A stretch of 30,249 nt of DNA from Acidimicrobiia bacterium UBA4744 (GTDB lineage Bacteria > Actinomycetota > Acidimicrobiia > Spongiisociales > UBA4744). The stretch spans positions 85,891 to 116,139 of the forward strand of contig DHIO01000046.1 in NCBI GenBank assembly GCA_002403855.1, in the 5' to 3' direction. Every line of letters begins with the position of its first letter. Within the stretch, counting starts at the first letter, position 1. The notes beneath the pieces were generated by a model. That model was not told where the DNA came from. It made no database searches and saw only the letters and a list, made by a program, of their open reading frames with translations. Both the position numbers and the translations under genes were made by a program. This document shows positions 1 through 6,367 of the stretch, piece by piece.

Positions 1-476
1 TGCGCGAGCACAAAGGCGCCCTCGAACAGGTGGACCACTAGAGCCGTGGTATAGAACGCCGGTTCAAGATCCGGGAACAGGCCAAGAACGGCGAGAATCA
101 AGGGAACCTGAATTGATGCTTCGAGCAGGAGCCAGAACACCGCCGTCATCACCGGACTGGTTCGTGCCTGGCTGATCATGAGCTGCCGGTTTTCGGGCCG
201 TCGGAATCCCAAGATCATTACTCCCCAGAGAAGAAGTAGGAACGCGAGGCTGCATACGAACCAGAGGGTCCGCTCACCGACGCCGTAACGGCCTAGGGCA
301 ACCGGCAGGAGGGCGGCGACGATCACCAAGAGGCCAATCGACACAACTCCGCGGATCTGCGCGAGTTGGAAGGCCGCGACCTCAGTCCGCCGGGTGAAAC
401 TGATCAGCGCGGCGAACCCGACGAATACGCCGGCGATCTCAGCCAAGCCAACGAACAGATCAAGGTCTTGGACCAT
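1..476 (-). CDS. Membrane protein of unknown function, N-terminal part only
   Basis: An open frame runs on the minus strand from an ATG at 476-474 to the left edge without a stop, giving about 158 residues; the C-terminus is outside the window. A strong GGAGGAGG lies 2-3 bases before the ATG. The N-terminus MVQDLDLFVGLAEIAGVFVG is followed by four hydrophobic stretches at about residues 7-27, 45-63, 72-90 and 108-128, so it is an integral membrane protein with short loops. I do not recognise a named family; similar small multi-span proteins are annotated only as hypothetical. The next feature on this side of the tRNA is integrase debris, so this gene could be either cargo of a lost element or ordinary chromosome. 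The reading frame is clear; the function is unknown. Confidence 0.7.
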   Translation of the reverse strand, partial: MVQDLDLFVGLAEIAGVFVGFAALISFTRRTEVAAFQLAQIRGVVSIGLLVIVAALLPVALGRYGVGERTLWFVCSLAFLLLLWGVMILGFRRPENRQLMISQARTSPVMTAVFWLLLEASIQVPLILAVLGLFPDLEPAFYTTALVVHLFEGAFVLA

Positions 477-639
477 GTTCCTCCTCCCAGCCAGTGGTCA
501 GCTCCAGGGTTCGCCATCCCGACCGGAGCATGGAAGGTCTCTTGCCGGAGGTTAACAAGGACCATGCAAGAAGGTCCGCGTACCGCGAGTGCTGTGGATT
601 GTCTGGGCTTGCGTTCGTTGTACGAGACCCATCGCATCG

Positions 640-1160
640 ACTTCGCCGAGGCCTATGTCGTTGCCCGATACCCACCTGGCGTGAATGGCTTCCTCTTCGC
701 CGGACCTGACGGAGGCGGACCTCGTCGAGGCAATTACCGGGGACAGGTCTGGTATCCCGCAGTCGCGTCCACGGTGGACGAACTCTGCACGTTTCACGAT
801 CTCCGGCATACTCCTGCCGCCCTGTTGATCCGTGGGGGCTTCATCCAAAGGTGATTCAGGAGCGTGGGCCATGCCTCGATCCAAACCACTCTGGACACCT
901 GTTCCCTGGCCTTGATGAGGCCGCAGCTTGGACGAATCCTCCGTGGAGTTGGTATGGGGTTGGAGGTTTCGGGCGCCCTCACGTAGCACTCCCTGAAACG
1001 GCGAAGTCCCGGGCACGCCTCGATCCGCACCACCTACGACACCTACCGCCACCTGTTCGAGGGCCGGGACCCCGACGCCCTCGAAGCCGCCCGGACCCAA
1101 ACTCTCGCGGACTTCCCGCGGACTCTGGGCCGATCTGAAGGACCGTCACTCGGTCTCTGA
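640..1160 (+). pseudogene. Decayed tyrosine recombinase (phage-type integrase), two C-terminal fragments
   Basis: From about 640 a frame reads into FLFAGPDGGGPRRGNYRG (the usual strand before the active-site helix) and then FHDLRHTPAALLIRGG at 792-840, containing the HxLR-type box of tyrosine recombinases. The match then alternates between two frames: HPKVIQER at 842-865, GHASIQTTLDT at 867-899 and HLFPGLDEA at 896-922. Several small deletions are needed to reconnect the usual HPKVIQERLGHASIQTTLDTYGHLF segment, and a stop ends the first frame at 852-854. A second, uninterrupted C-terminal piece (GHASIRTTYDTYRHLFEGRD, where the Y of DTY is the expected nucleophile) runs 1011-1160 to a TGA. Its sequence differs from the first copy, so it came from a related but different integrase or an older duplication. 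No N-terminal core-binding domain is visible. Bases 477-640 and 923-990 show nothing I recognise. Confidence 0.8.
993..1010 (+). repeat. Direct repeat, copy 1 (18 bases)
   Basis: ctgaaacggcgaagtccc lies directly before the second integrase fragment. It recurs with one mismatch at 1157-1174, just after the stop of that fragment. The pair therefore brackets the 1011-1160 remnant and may record a duplication or insertion junction. Confidence 0.6.
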
Positions 1161-1174
1161 AACGGCGAAATCCC
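1157..1174 (+). repeat. Direct repeat, copy 2 (18 bases)
   Basis: ctgaaacggcgaaatccc matches 17 of 18 bases of the copy at 993-1010, 164 bases downstream. It overlaps the TGA that ends the second integrase fragment. Confidence 0.6.
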
Positions 1175-1201
1175 CTGCCCGTCGGCAGAGGATTCCTCGA
1201 T

Positions 1202-1223
1202 GAGTTCCGGCTTGCCGGAACTC
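1202..1223. repeat. Palindromic repeat, copy 1
   Basis: A near-perfect inverted repeat with the core agttccggcttgccggaact (9-base arms around TT), extended by one G:C pair. An identical copy occurs at 1297-1318. The element looks like a REP/BIME-type intergenic palindrome; I saw no other copy in the window. Confidence 0.7.
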
Positions 1224-1296
1224 CGTTACCCAGGCCGAGTTTCGCTACGCCAAACTCGAATGAACCCGCACCAAGAGGAGGTGTGCCCACGCGCAA

Positions 1297-1318
1297 GAGT
1301 TCCGGCTTGCCGGAACTC
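1297..1318. repeat. Palindromic repeat, copy 2
   Basis: Identical to the 22-base palindrome at 1202-1223. It lies 24 bases from the 3' end of the tRNA gene. On the minus strand it would form a stable hairpin downstream of the tRNA but is not followed by a T tract. Confidence 0.7.
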
Positions 1319-1323
1319 TGTTA

Positions 1324-1338
1324 GGTGGCGAAGCCACC
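1324..1338 (-). terminator. Hairpin just after the tRNA 3' end, possible terminator
   Basis: ggtggcgaagccacc is a 6-base-pair hairpin with a 3-base loop, starting 4 bases beyond the tRNA discriminator base. Together with the palindrome at 1297-1318 it gives two strong hairpins in the tRNA trailer. No U-run follows, so termination or processing is only a guess. Confidence 0.3.
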
Positions 1339-1342
1339 GGCG

Positions 1343-1416
1343 TGGAGCTGAGGGGATTTGAACCCCTGACCCCTTGCATGCCATGCAAGTGCTCTGCCGA
1401 GCTGAGCTACAGCCCC
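1343..1416 (-). tRNA. tRNA-Ala (anticodon GGC)
   Basis: The 74-base minus-strand sequence folds as a full cloverleaf. The acceptor stem is GGGGCTG/CAGCTCC with discriminator A. It carries the G3:U70 wobble pair that identifies alanine tRNAs. The D stem is GCTC/GAGC, the anticodon stem CTTGC/GCAAG holds the loop ATGGCAT (anticodon GGC), and the T arm is AGGGG-TTCAAAT-CCCCT. CCA is not encoded. The 3' end faces the integrase remnants at 640-1160, the usual arrangement when a tRNA gene serves as an integration site. Confidence 0.96.
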
Positions 1417-1445
1417 AAGATTGCGGTGCGTGATTGTACCAGCCG

Positions 1446-1781
1446 TCAGGCCTCAGAGGCCAACGTCTCCCACTCGAGCCGGGGAGCATCTCCCCACAGT
1501 CGCTCGAGACCATAGAAGTCGCGGGTCTCCGGTTGGAAGAGGTGGACGACAACATCGCCGTAGTCGAGGAGCGCCCACTTCCCTTCCCGCCGGCCTTCAA
1601 CCCGCAGCGGCCGGCGTTCCGCCTTCTTGAGCTTCAGTTCCACATCCTCGGCGAGAGATTGCACGTGGGGCCGGGAGGTGCCGGAAGCGACGACGAACAC
1701 ATCGGTGATCCAGAGCAACTCCGAGACATCCAGCAGAACGAGATCCAAACCTTTCTTCTCATCGATGACGGCGGCGATCAT
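1446..1781 (-). CDS. rsfS: Ribosomal silencing factor RsfS
   Basis: RsfS binds ribosomal protein uL14 and blocks joining of the subunits when nutrients are short. The frame from ATG 1781 gives 111 residues with the family core: DLVLLDVSELLWITDVFVVASG, then HVQSLAEDVE and WALLDYGDVVVHLFQPETRDFYGLERLWGDAP. The reading frame stays open and protein-like further upstream (IALNTKTQDLVDM), and this would complete the first helix of the family. That stretch contains no ATG, GTG or TTG before the stop region of the preceding gene. An AGGAGG at 1833-1828 sits 10 bases before an ATC codon at 1817-1815, so translation may begin there. It follows the LytR_C gene and nadD, the usual actinobacterial order. 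Confidence 0.9.
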   Translation of the reverse strand: MIAAVIDEKKGLDLVLLDVSELLWITDVFVVASGTSRPHVQSLAEDVELKLKKAERRPLRVEGRREGKWALLDYGDVVVHLFQPETRDFYGLERLWGDAPRLEWETLASEA

Positions 1782-1831
1782 GTCGACGAGGTCCTGTGTC
1801 TTTGTGTTGAGAGCGATGAGTGCTCTGCCTC

Positions 1832-3091
1832 CTACGCGGGGATGTCCCGGCCGACAATGATAGTGAGATCCACGATTCCGGAAGGCTGGCGAGCCTCGAG
1901 CAAGACTTCTCCACTCCCGAGGATACGCTGCACATCGATGGCATCTTGCTGGTGTTCCCGGCCCTGGGCGATCACTTGTGTTTCTGCATAGTCATCGCGG
2001 TCGGCGTTGTCGGTCTTGAGGATCCGATATCCCTTCTCGACCAGCAAAGCGGCAATAGGTCCGGTTGTTCCAATTCGCCCATTCCCGTTGAGCACCTCCA
2101 CTCGGGGCCTTGGCTCCTCACGGATCACCAGGAAGGGGAATCGGTCGGAGACAAACGAAGCGGCGGCGCTGCTGGGCAATTGATAGCGCTCGGTGTCGCC
2201 TCCGGCTGCCTCAATCCTCCGCACGGGCACCGCCGTTGCCAGGAATCCCGGGTCCCTGGAAGAAGCCACCATCGCCTGCAGAGCCGCGTCGGGATCACCG
2301 ACCGCTCCTCGCGTCAGGCGCTCGGCGATCGCCGGGTCGCCCTCGATGGCCTCGATGGTCGCGCGCCACACGGATCCCTGCCGGTCGAGCCATTCCAGCT
2401 GATCGCCGGCGCCCTGGTTGGTCAACAACGTCGCCAGCATGTCCGGGTCGCGTTCTGCCGGACCCTCAGCAGCCACCACGGTCAACCCATCCGAATCCGC
2501 CTCCAGCAAGGGGTTGGGCAGGTCGACGGTCAGCGATCTCCCAATTGCTGCCGCAAAGCCCTCTTCGTTGAGATGGACCACCGAATCGATTCTCGTCCCC
2601 AACAGGTTGACAACCGTGGTCTTCGCAAGGGGAGGCCCGTCGAAACGGACCGTGTTGGCAATCTCGCTCTCGCCAAAGCCGGGGAGAATCGCCAGTAAGG
2701 ACGGCGGGAACAGCACGACTTCAGATCCGTCGGTCGGATGTGCAACCAGCAGTGCGTTCGAACCAACCCGGTCATCTTCGTCGGTTATCAGAAACAAAGT
2801 CGAAGAACCGGCCGCGGTCGGTGCCCCGAGGTCGGGTTCGGGTTCGGCGGTCTCCTGCAGCGTCAACCAAGTCAGCAAGACGGACGTTCCGACTATCAGC
2901 ACCGCACCCAAGAACGCCAGCGCTACGCGCCTCCGGGCCAGAGACGCCGAAGACCGCCTGGCGGAGCGGTGCAGTTCCCGGGCGCTTTTTGGTGCGTCGT
3001 CAATCACCCCCGACCGTCTTCTGCGGCCCCCACCCGAGCGAACGGCCAGTCCCTTGCGCCGTTGCGGCTTCTTGTGACGCGGCTCAGCCAT
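1832..3091 (-). CDS. Membrane-anchored LytR_C-domain protein
   Basis: I place the start at ATG 3091, which overlaps the nadD stop by 8 bases and gives 419 residues; a longer frame upstream runs inside nadD and is not credible. Residues 1-54 are very basic (KKPQRRKG, GGGRRRR, LARRR), followed by one membrane segment at about 55-77, so the bulk is extracytoplasmic. The middle (about 90-310) resembles an LCP (LytR-CpsA-Psr) fold weakly, but the conserved arginine/aspartate pattern for polyprenyl-phosphate binding is not apparent. The C-terminal 90 residues contain a clear LytR_C domain (PRVEVLNGNGRIGTTGPIAA, followed by LLVEKGYRI). Proteins of this type sit between nadD and rsfS in many actinobacteria and are linked to the cell wall by family membership only. 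Confidence 0.8.
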   Translation of the reverse strand: MAEPRHKKPQRRKGLAVRSGGGRRRRSGVIDDAPKSARELHRSARRSSASLARRRVALAFLGAVLIVGTSVLLTWLTLQETAEPEPDLGAPTAAGSSTLFLITDEDDRVGSNALLVAHPTDGSEVVLFPPSLLAILPGFGESEIANTVRFDGPPLAKTTVVNLLGTRIDSVVHLNEEGFAAAIGRSLTVDLPNPLLEADSDGLTVVAAEGPAERDPDMLATLLTNQGAGDQLEWLDRQGSVWRATIEAIEGDPAIAERLTRGAVGDPDAALQAMVASSRDPGFLATAVPVRRIEAAGGDTERYQLPSSAAASFVSDRFPFLVIREEPRPRVEVLNGNGRIGTTGPIAALLVEKGYRILKTDNADRDDYAETQVIAQGREHQQDAIDVQRILGSGEVLLEARQPSGIVDLTIIVGRDIPA

Positions 3092-3653
3092 ACACGTTGT
3101 GATCTTCGATGTACTGCCAGACCGTTTCGGCGACCATGAAACGAACGGTCTTCCCTGCAATCGCCCGCTCGCGGATGGTGGTACCAGAAAGCAGCAACAA
3201 CGGCATGTCCAGCCAGGTGAACGGATCCGCGACGGCGGCTTCGACTCTCTCCCGGTCCACACCCGGCCGGGGTGCCACGGCCAGGTGAGCACGTGACAGT
3301 ACGTATTCCCATCGCTGCCAGGTACGAATGTCCTCTGCCGCGTCTGCTCCCAGGATCAGTACCAGTTCATCCTCCCGGTTGAACTCCGCCAGCGTGTCTG
3401 CCGTATAGGTCCAGCCATCCCGGCGAACTTCGCGCTCATCCGCCTCGAAGTAGGAAATGCCTTCAACGGCGCAGCGAGTCATCTGCCAGCGGTGCTCGGC
3501 GTCGCTCACCCGGCGGTCCGCCTTCTGCCAGGGGGCGCCGGCCGGAACAAACGTGACCACGTCGAGACGAAGATCGCGGTAGGCGACCTCACCGGCAATC
3601 AAGTGAGCCACGTGAGGTGGGTCGAAGGTCCCGCCGAGTATGCCCCTGCGCAC
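3084..3653 (-). CDS. nadD: Nicotinate-nucleotide adenylyltransferase
   Basis: The enzyme adenylates nicotinate mononucleotide to deamido-NAD, a core step of NAD synthesis in the cytoplasm. The 189-residue product starts with the nucleotidyltransferase signature GGTFDPPHVAH at residues 7-17 and has LILGADAAEDIRTWQRW in the middle. Near the C-terminus is LLSGTTIRERAIAGKTVRF, a variant of the ISSTxIR motif, followed by VWQYIEDHNVY. The GTG start at 3653-3651 has no Shine-Dalgarno but lies 6 bases after TATCCT, suggesting a leaderless transcript in addition to any read-through. The end overlaps the next gene by 8 bases. Confidence 0.95.
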   Translation of the reverse strand: MRRGILGGTFDPPHVAHLIAGEVAYRDLRLDVVTFVPAGAPWQKADRRVSDAEHRWQMTRCAVEGISYFEADEREVRRDGWTYTADTLAEFNREDELVLILGADAAEDIRTWQRWEYVLSRAHLAVAPRPGVDRERVEAAVADPFTWLDMPLLLLSGTTIRERAIAGKTVRFMVAETVWQYIEDHNVYG

Positions 3654-3659
3654 CCCGGA

Positions 3660-3665
3660 AGGATA
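3660..3665 (-). promoter_or_regulatory. Possible -10 element for a leaderless nadD transcript
   Basis: TATCCT on the minus strand lies exactly 6 bases before the GTG start of nadD and just after the stop of the M23-like gene. Its match to TANNNT, its spacing and the absence of a ribosome-binding site fit actinobacterial leaderless promoters. No convincing -35 is seen. Confidence 0.4.
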
Positions 3666-3671
3666 GGCACG

Positions 3672-4166
3672 TCATCGGGCGTCGGGGACGGGCACCAGAC
3701 GCAACGCCATCGACGGGTCCCCGAGGCGGCACTCCATGACCTGGAGCGGGTCGACATATGAGCTTCCCACCCGAACCGAGAAGTGCAACGCCGGCATCCC
3801 GTGGTCGATGCCACTCCTCCCCAGCGTGGTCGATCCGATGACGCTGTCACCTCGTTGCACCGTCACCGCCGACAGGTACGAGTAGCTGCTTCTCAATCCC
3901 CCGCCATGAGAAACGGTTACCGTCAGGTTGCCGGCAACGGTTCCGACGAACGCTACCGCACCGGTTCCGGCCGCCTTGACGTCGGTACCCGTCGGCACGC
4001 CAATATCGACTCCCCAGTGGCCCGAGTATCGACCGGTCGGTGCAAAGGCTTGCACCACTGGTCCCTCCACCGGCGGGCCGAGACCGTCGCACAGCTCAAC
4101 CGCTTCGCCGGCGGAAGCTGCGAACAGCGAGAAGATCATCACGAATGGGACGGCAGAACGTAGCAA
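3672..4166 (-). CDS. Secreted M23 (LytM-like) domain protein lacking catalytic histidines
   Basis: The 164-residue product starts at TTG 4166, behind a GAGGTGAGG ribosome-binding site. It has a signal peptide (hydrophobic residues 5-19, likely cut near AGEAVE) and then one M23 domain. The zinc ligands are present: H50 and D54 in GHWGVDIG, and H128 in ALHFSVRV. The two histidines that act in catalysis in LytM-type enzymes are replaced: YxHL is YSYL (Y97) and HxH is ALH (A126). By analogy with EnvC/NlpD-type degenerate LytM factors it may bind peptidoglycan or regulate a hydrolase rather than cut. Loss of activity is inferred from motifs only. It lies 18 bases ahead of nadD and may be co-transcribed. 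Confidence 0.82.
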   Translation of the reverse strand: MLRSAVPFVMIFSLFAASAGEAVELCDGLGPPVEGPVVQAFAPTGRYSGHWGVDIGVPTGTDVKAAGTGAVAFVGTVAGNLTVTVSHGGGLRSSYSYLSAVTVQRGDSVIGSTTLGRSGIDHGMPALHFSVRVGSSYVDPLQVMECRLGDPSMALRLVPVPDAR

Positions 4167-4420
4167 GCCTCACCTCTACGTCCCCCCCCGCCGTTCCCTT
4201 GAGAACGTATCCCATTGGCTCGAGAAAGAGAAGGGGTACGAGGGTGTCTCTGAGCACCGCGCAACGTGTGCCTCGTGAAAGCCCGTGGACAAGCCTGAAC
4301 TGCCAACGCTTCGCGAGCCGACCACTCGACCGTCAGATTGTCACCGCCGCATACGCCGATCCGGTCGCATTGATGCAAGGGGTCACGCAGACCAGGACGT
4401 TGCCGTTGGATTGGAGTCGG
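4167..4420 (-). other. Gap between response regulator and M23-like gene, with a G8 tract
   Basis: These 254 bases hold no gene I can support; the 79-residue minus-strand frame inside (4139-4378) overlaps the M23 start and has no recognisable protein features. A run of eight C on the plus strand (4182-4189), G8 in the sense of the downstream gene, lies 15 bases before the TTG start of the M23-like gene. An in-frame TGA directly before that start means slippage in the tract cannot extend the protein, but it could alter spacing or RNA structure. Confidence 0.5.
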
Positions 4421-4810
4421 TCAGACGACGGCTTCGACGGAAATCCTGGCGATGAGGTTGAGGACTTCCTGGCGGAAATCGTTCGGTTGGAAGGGCTTCG
4501 TTACGAAGGCGTCGGCACCACCTTCGTCTGCCCGGCGCCGCGATTCTTCCTCGGCGTGAGCAGTCAATACGAGCACCGGAAGCTCTTTGGTGCGAGGATC
4601 GGACCGCAGCCGGTCGAGCACTTCCCACCCGTCCATTTCGGGCAATCCGATATCGAGGATCAGGAGATCGGGTTTTTCCGTGATCGCCGCGGCGAGGCCC
4701 GTCGGGCCGTCTTCCTGCATGATCACCTCGAGGCTGGCGGGACGGAGGCAGACCTCGATGAGCCGCCGGATGACGGCCGAGTCCTCAACTACCAACACTC
4801 GACGGCCCAC
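4421..4810 (-). CDS. Single-domain response regulator (receiver only)
   Basis: The 129 residues form one CheY-like receiver and nothing else. All key residues are present: the acidic pair at E9-D10 (LVVEDS), phospho-acceptor D53 (LILDIGLPEMDGW), T83 (VLTAH) and K105 (TKPF). The start is GTG 4810, with AGGAG six bases upstream. There is no DNA-binding output domain and no histidine kinase in the window, so it probably acts by protein contact or in a phosphorelay encoded elsewhere. It lies 96 bases downstream of the CoxE-like VWA gene on the same strand. In that gap TACGAT is a possible -10, without a clear -35. Confidence 0.92.
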   Translation of the reverse strand: MGRRVLVVEDSAVIRRLIEVCLRPASLEVIMQEDGPTGLAAAITEKPDLLILDIGLPEMDGWEVLDRLRSDPRTKELPVLVLTAHAEEESRRRADEGGADAFVTKPFQPNDFRQEVLNLIARISVEAVV

Positions 4811-4906
4811 TGTCTTCTCCTATCTTTCCCGGCCCCGGGTTTCTCGTTCGATCGTATGTGGGTCGAAACGTCCTTTTTCCTGTATCGACACGGTCCGGCC
4901 GATTCT

Positions 4907-6367
4907 TTATCCGAATTCGCCGGGTAGGTGCAGTCTGCGCATCGGGCGTTGTGGCAGAGTCAACCCTTCAACAAACGCCTCGAGCTGGCGGAGATTCCGA
5001 ACCTCGAACACGTCCTCACAATGCGCCGCAAAGGCCGACAGGACCGAATCGCCGGTGTCCCAATATGCCCGCGGTTCCGGATTGAGCCAGTAGACGGCCC
5101 GAGAGGCTTCGGCGACGGCGGGCATGACGTCGCCCCTCAAATCCCGGTAGTTGTTCCTCGCATCGCCCGTTACGATCACGGTCGAGCGGGGGGTGAGGTC
5201 ACCTCCATAGCGTTCCCAAAACTGGGCCAATACGTTGCCGTAGTCCGAGTGCCCGTCGAGCCATAGCACCTGGGCTTCCGAGCTGATCCGCTCGAGGGCG
5301 GCCTCGAAATCGGCTCCGGCTTCGAAGACTGCCGTGACCTCGTCGAGGGCATCGACGAACACAAACGACCGCAGCTTCGAGAACTGCCCGGACATGGCAT
5401 AGACGAACTGCAGGGCAAACCGGGCAAAGGTGGCCATCGATCCGCTGATGTCGCACAGGAGAAACACCTCGGGTCTGGCAGGGCGGGGTATCCGGAACTG
5501 AGGCTCCATCGGAACACCTCCCGTCGACAACGACCGCCGTACCGTGCGCCGGAAGTCGAGCCGCCCCCGTCTCCCCCGTCGACGGCGCTGGGCCAATCGG
5601 GTTGCCAGCTTGCGAGCCAGGGGATGGATCACCTGACCGACCATCGCCAGCTCCTCTCTGGACGCGTGCATCAGGTCGGTGTCTTCGAGCAAGGGCCGGC
5701 GCAGAGTCCTGGCCACCGCCTCTCTTCCTCGGTCGGCCACCAGCCGGCGGCGGATCTCGGCCCGAACCTCCTCCCGGAAACTTTCAATCCTTCCCTCATA
5801 CTCTTCCCGTAGAAGACGTTCTTCGAGCGCCGTGAGGTGGGGTGACTCCGCAGCGGCCTCGAGGAGCCGTTCCAGGATGCCGTCCACATCGAGACGCCGA
5901 AGGGTGCGGTACAGGTAGTACGTGCCTCCGACCGGGCGACCGCGCTCCATTCCCGCCAACTGTTCGACCGACCGGCGGGCTACGGCTCGGAGCAGCCCTC
6001 GATCGCCCGCTGAGAGTGCCCGGACCAACGATTGGAGTAACGCCTCGAGCTCCCCCTCGCCTGCGCCCGACTCACCGCCTTCTGGCTGCAAACCCGGCCG
6101 GGGGCGTCCCGGAGACGGAACATCCGCATCGTCCTCGCCGGGAGCCGGTCGAAGCAATGCGAAATAGACTTCGAACGCAGTCTCAAATGTCCCGTAGTGG
6201 CGGGCGTTCTTGACCAACGTCGATCCCAGCGTCGCCTTGAAGGCCGCCCGGTTGCCGATATCCGCGAAGCGCAGCGCTTCAGCCGCGTCGAGCGCCTCCA
6301 CAGTCGAAACCGGAATCCCCGCGTGGCGCAGCTCCTGGACGAAACCCGTGAGCATGTCCAGCATCAC
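4907..6367 (-). CDS. VWA-domain protein, CoxE family
   Basis: The 486-residue product has an N-terminal helical part, a low-complexity linker rich in Pro/Gly/Glu (about 73-107) and an arginine-rich stretch (about 257-280). A C-terminal von Willebrand A domain follows with the MIDAS motif DISGS at 306-310 and WLDGHSDYGN further on. CoxE-like proteins pair with a MoxR/CoxD AAA+ ATPase to remodel or insert metal cofactors into target proteins, as in CO dehydrogenase maturation. Here no cox or other obvious target gene is near. The start GTG 6367 overlaps the upstream moxR stop by 4 bases (GTGA); an ATG at 6364 is a nearly equal alternative. Confidence 0.9.
   Translation of the reverse strand: MMLDMLTGFVQELRHAGIPVSTVEALDAAEALRFADIGNRAAFKATLGSTLVKNARHYGTFETAFEVYFALLRPAPGEDDADVPSPGRPRPGLQPEGGESGAGEGELEALLQSLVRALSAGDRGLLRAVARRSVEQLAGMERGRPVGGTYYLYRTLRRLDVDGILERLLEAAAESPHLTALEERLLREEYEGRIESFREEVRAEIRRRLVADRGREAVARTLRRPLLEDTDLMHASREELAMVGQVIHPLARKLATRLAQRRRRGRRGRLDFRRTVRRSLSTGGVPMEPQFRIPRPARPEVFLLCDISGSMATFARFALQFVYAMSGQFSKLRSFVFVDALDEVTAVFEAGADFEAALERISSEAQVLWLDGHSDYGNVLAQFWERYGGDLTPRSTVIVTGDARNNYRDLRGDVMPAVAEASRAVYWLNPEPRAYWDTGDSVLSAFAAHCEDVFEVRNLRQLEAFVEGLTLPQRPMRRLHLPGEFG

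Noticed and set aside
1226..1600. 124-residue minus-strand frame containing the tRNA
   Set aside because: It reads straight through the tRNA gene; such frames are a common annotation artefact.
4139..4378. 79-residue minus-strand frame in the gap before the M23-like gene
   Set aside because: Overlaps the M23 start, no ribosome-binding site, biased composition.
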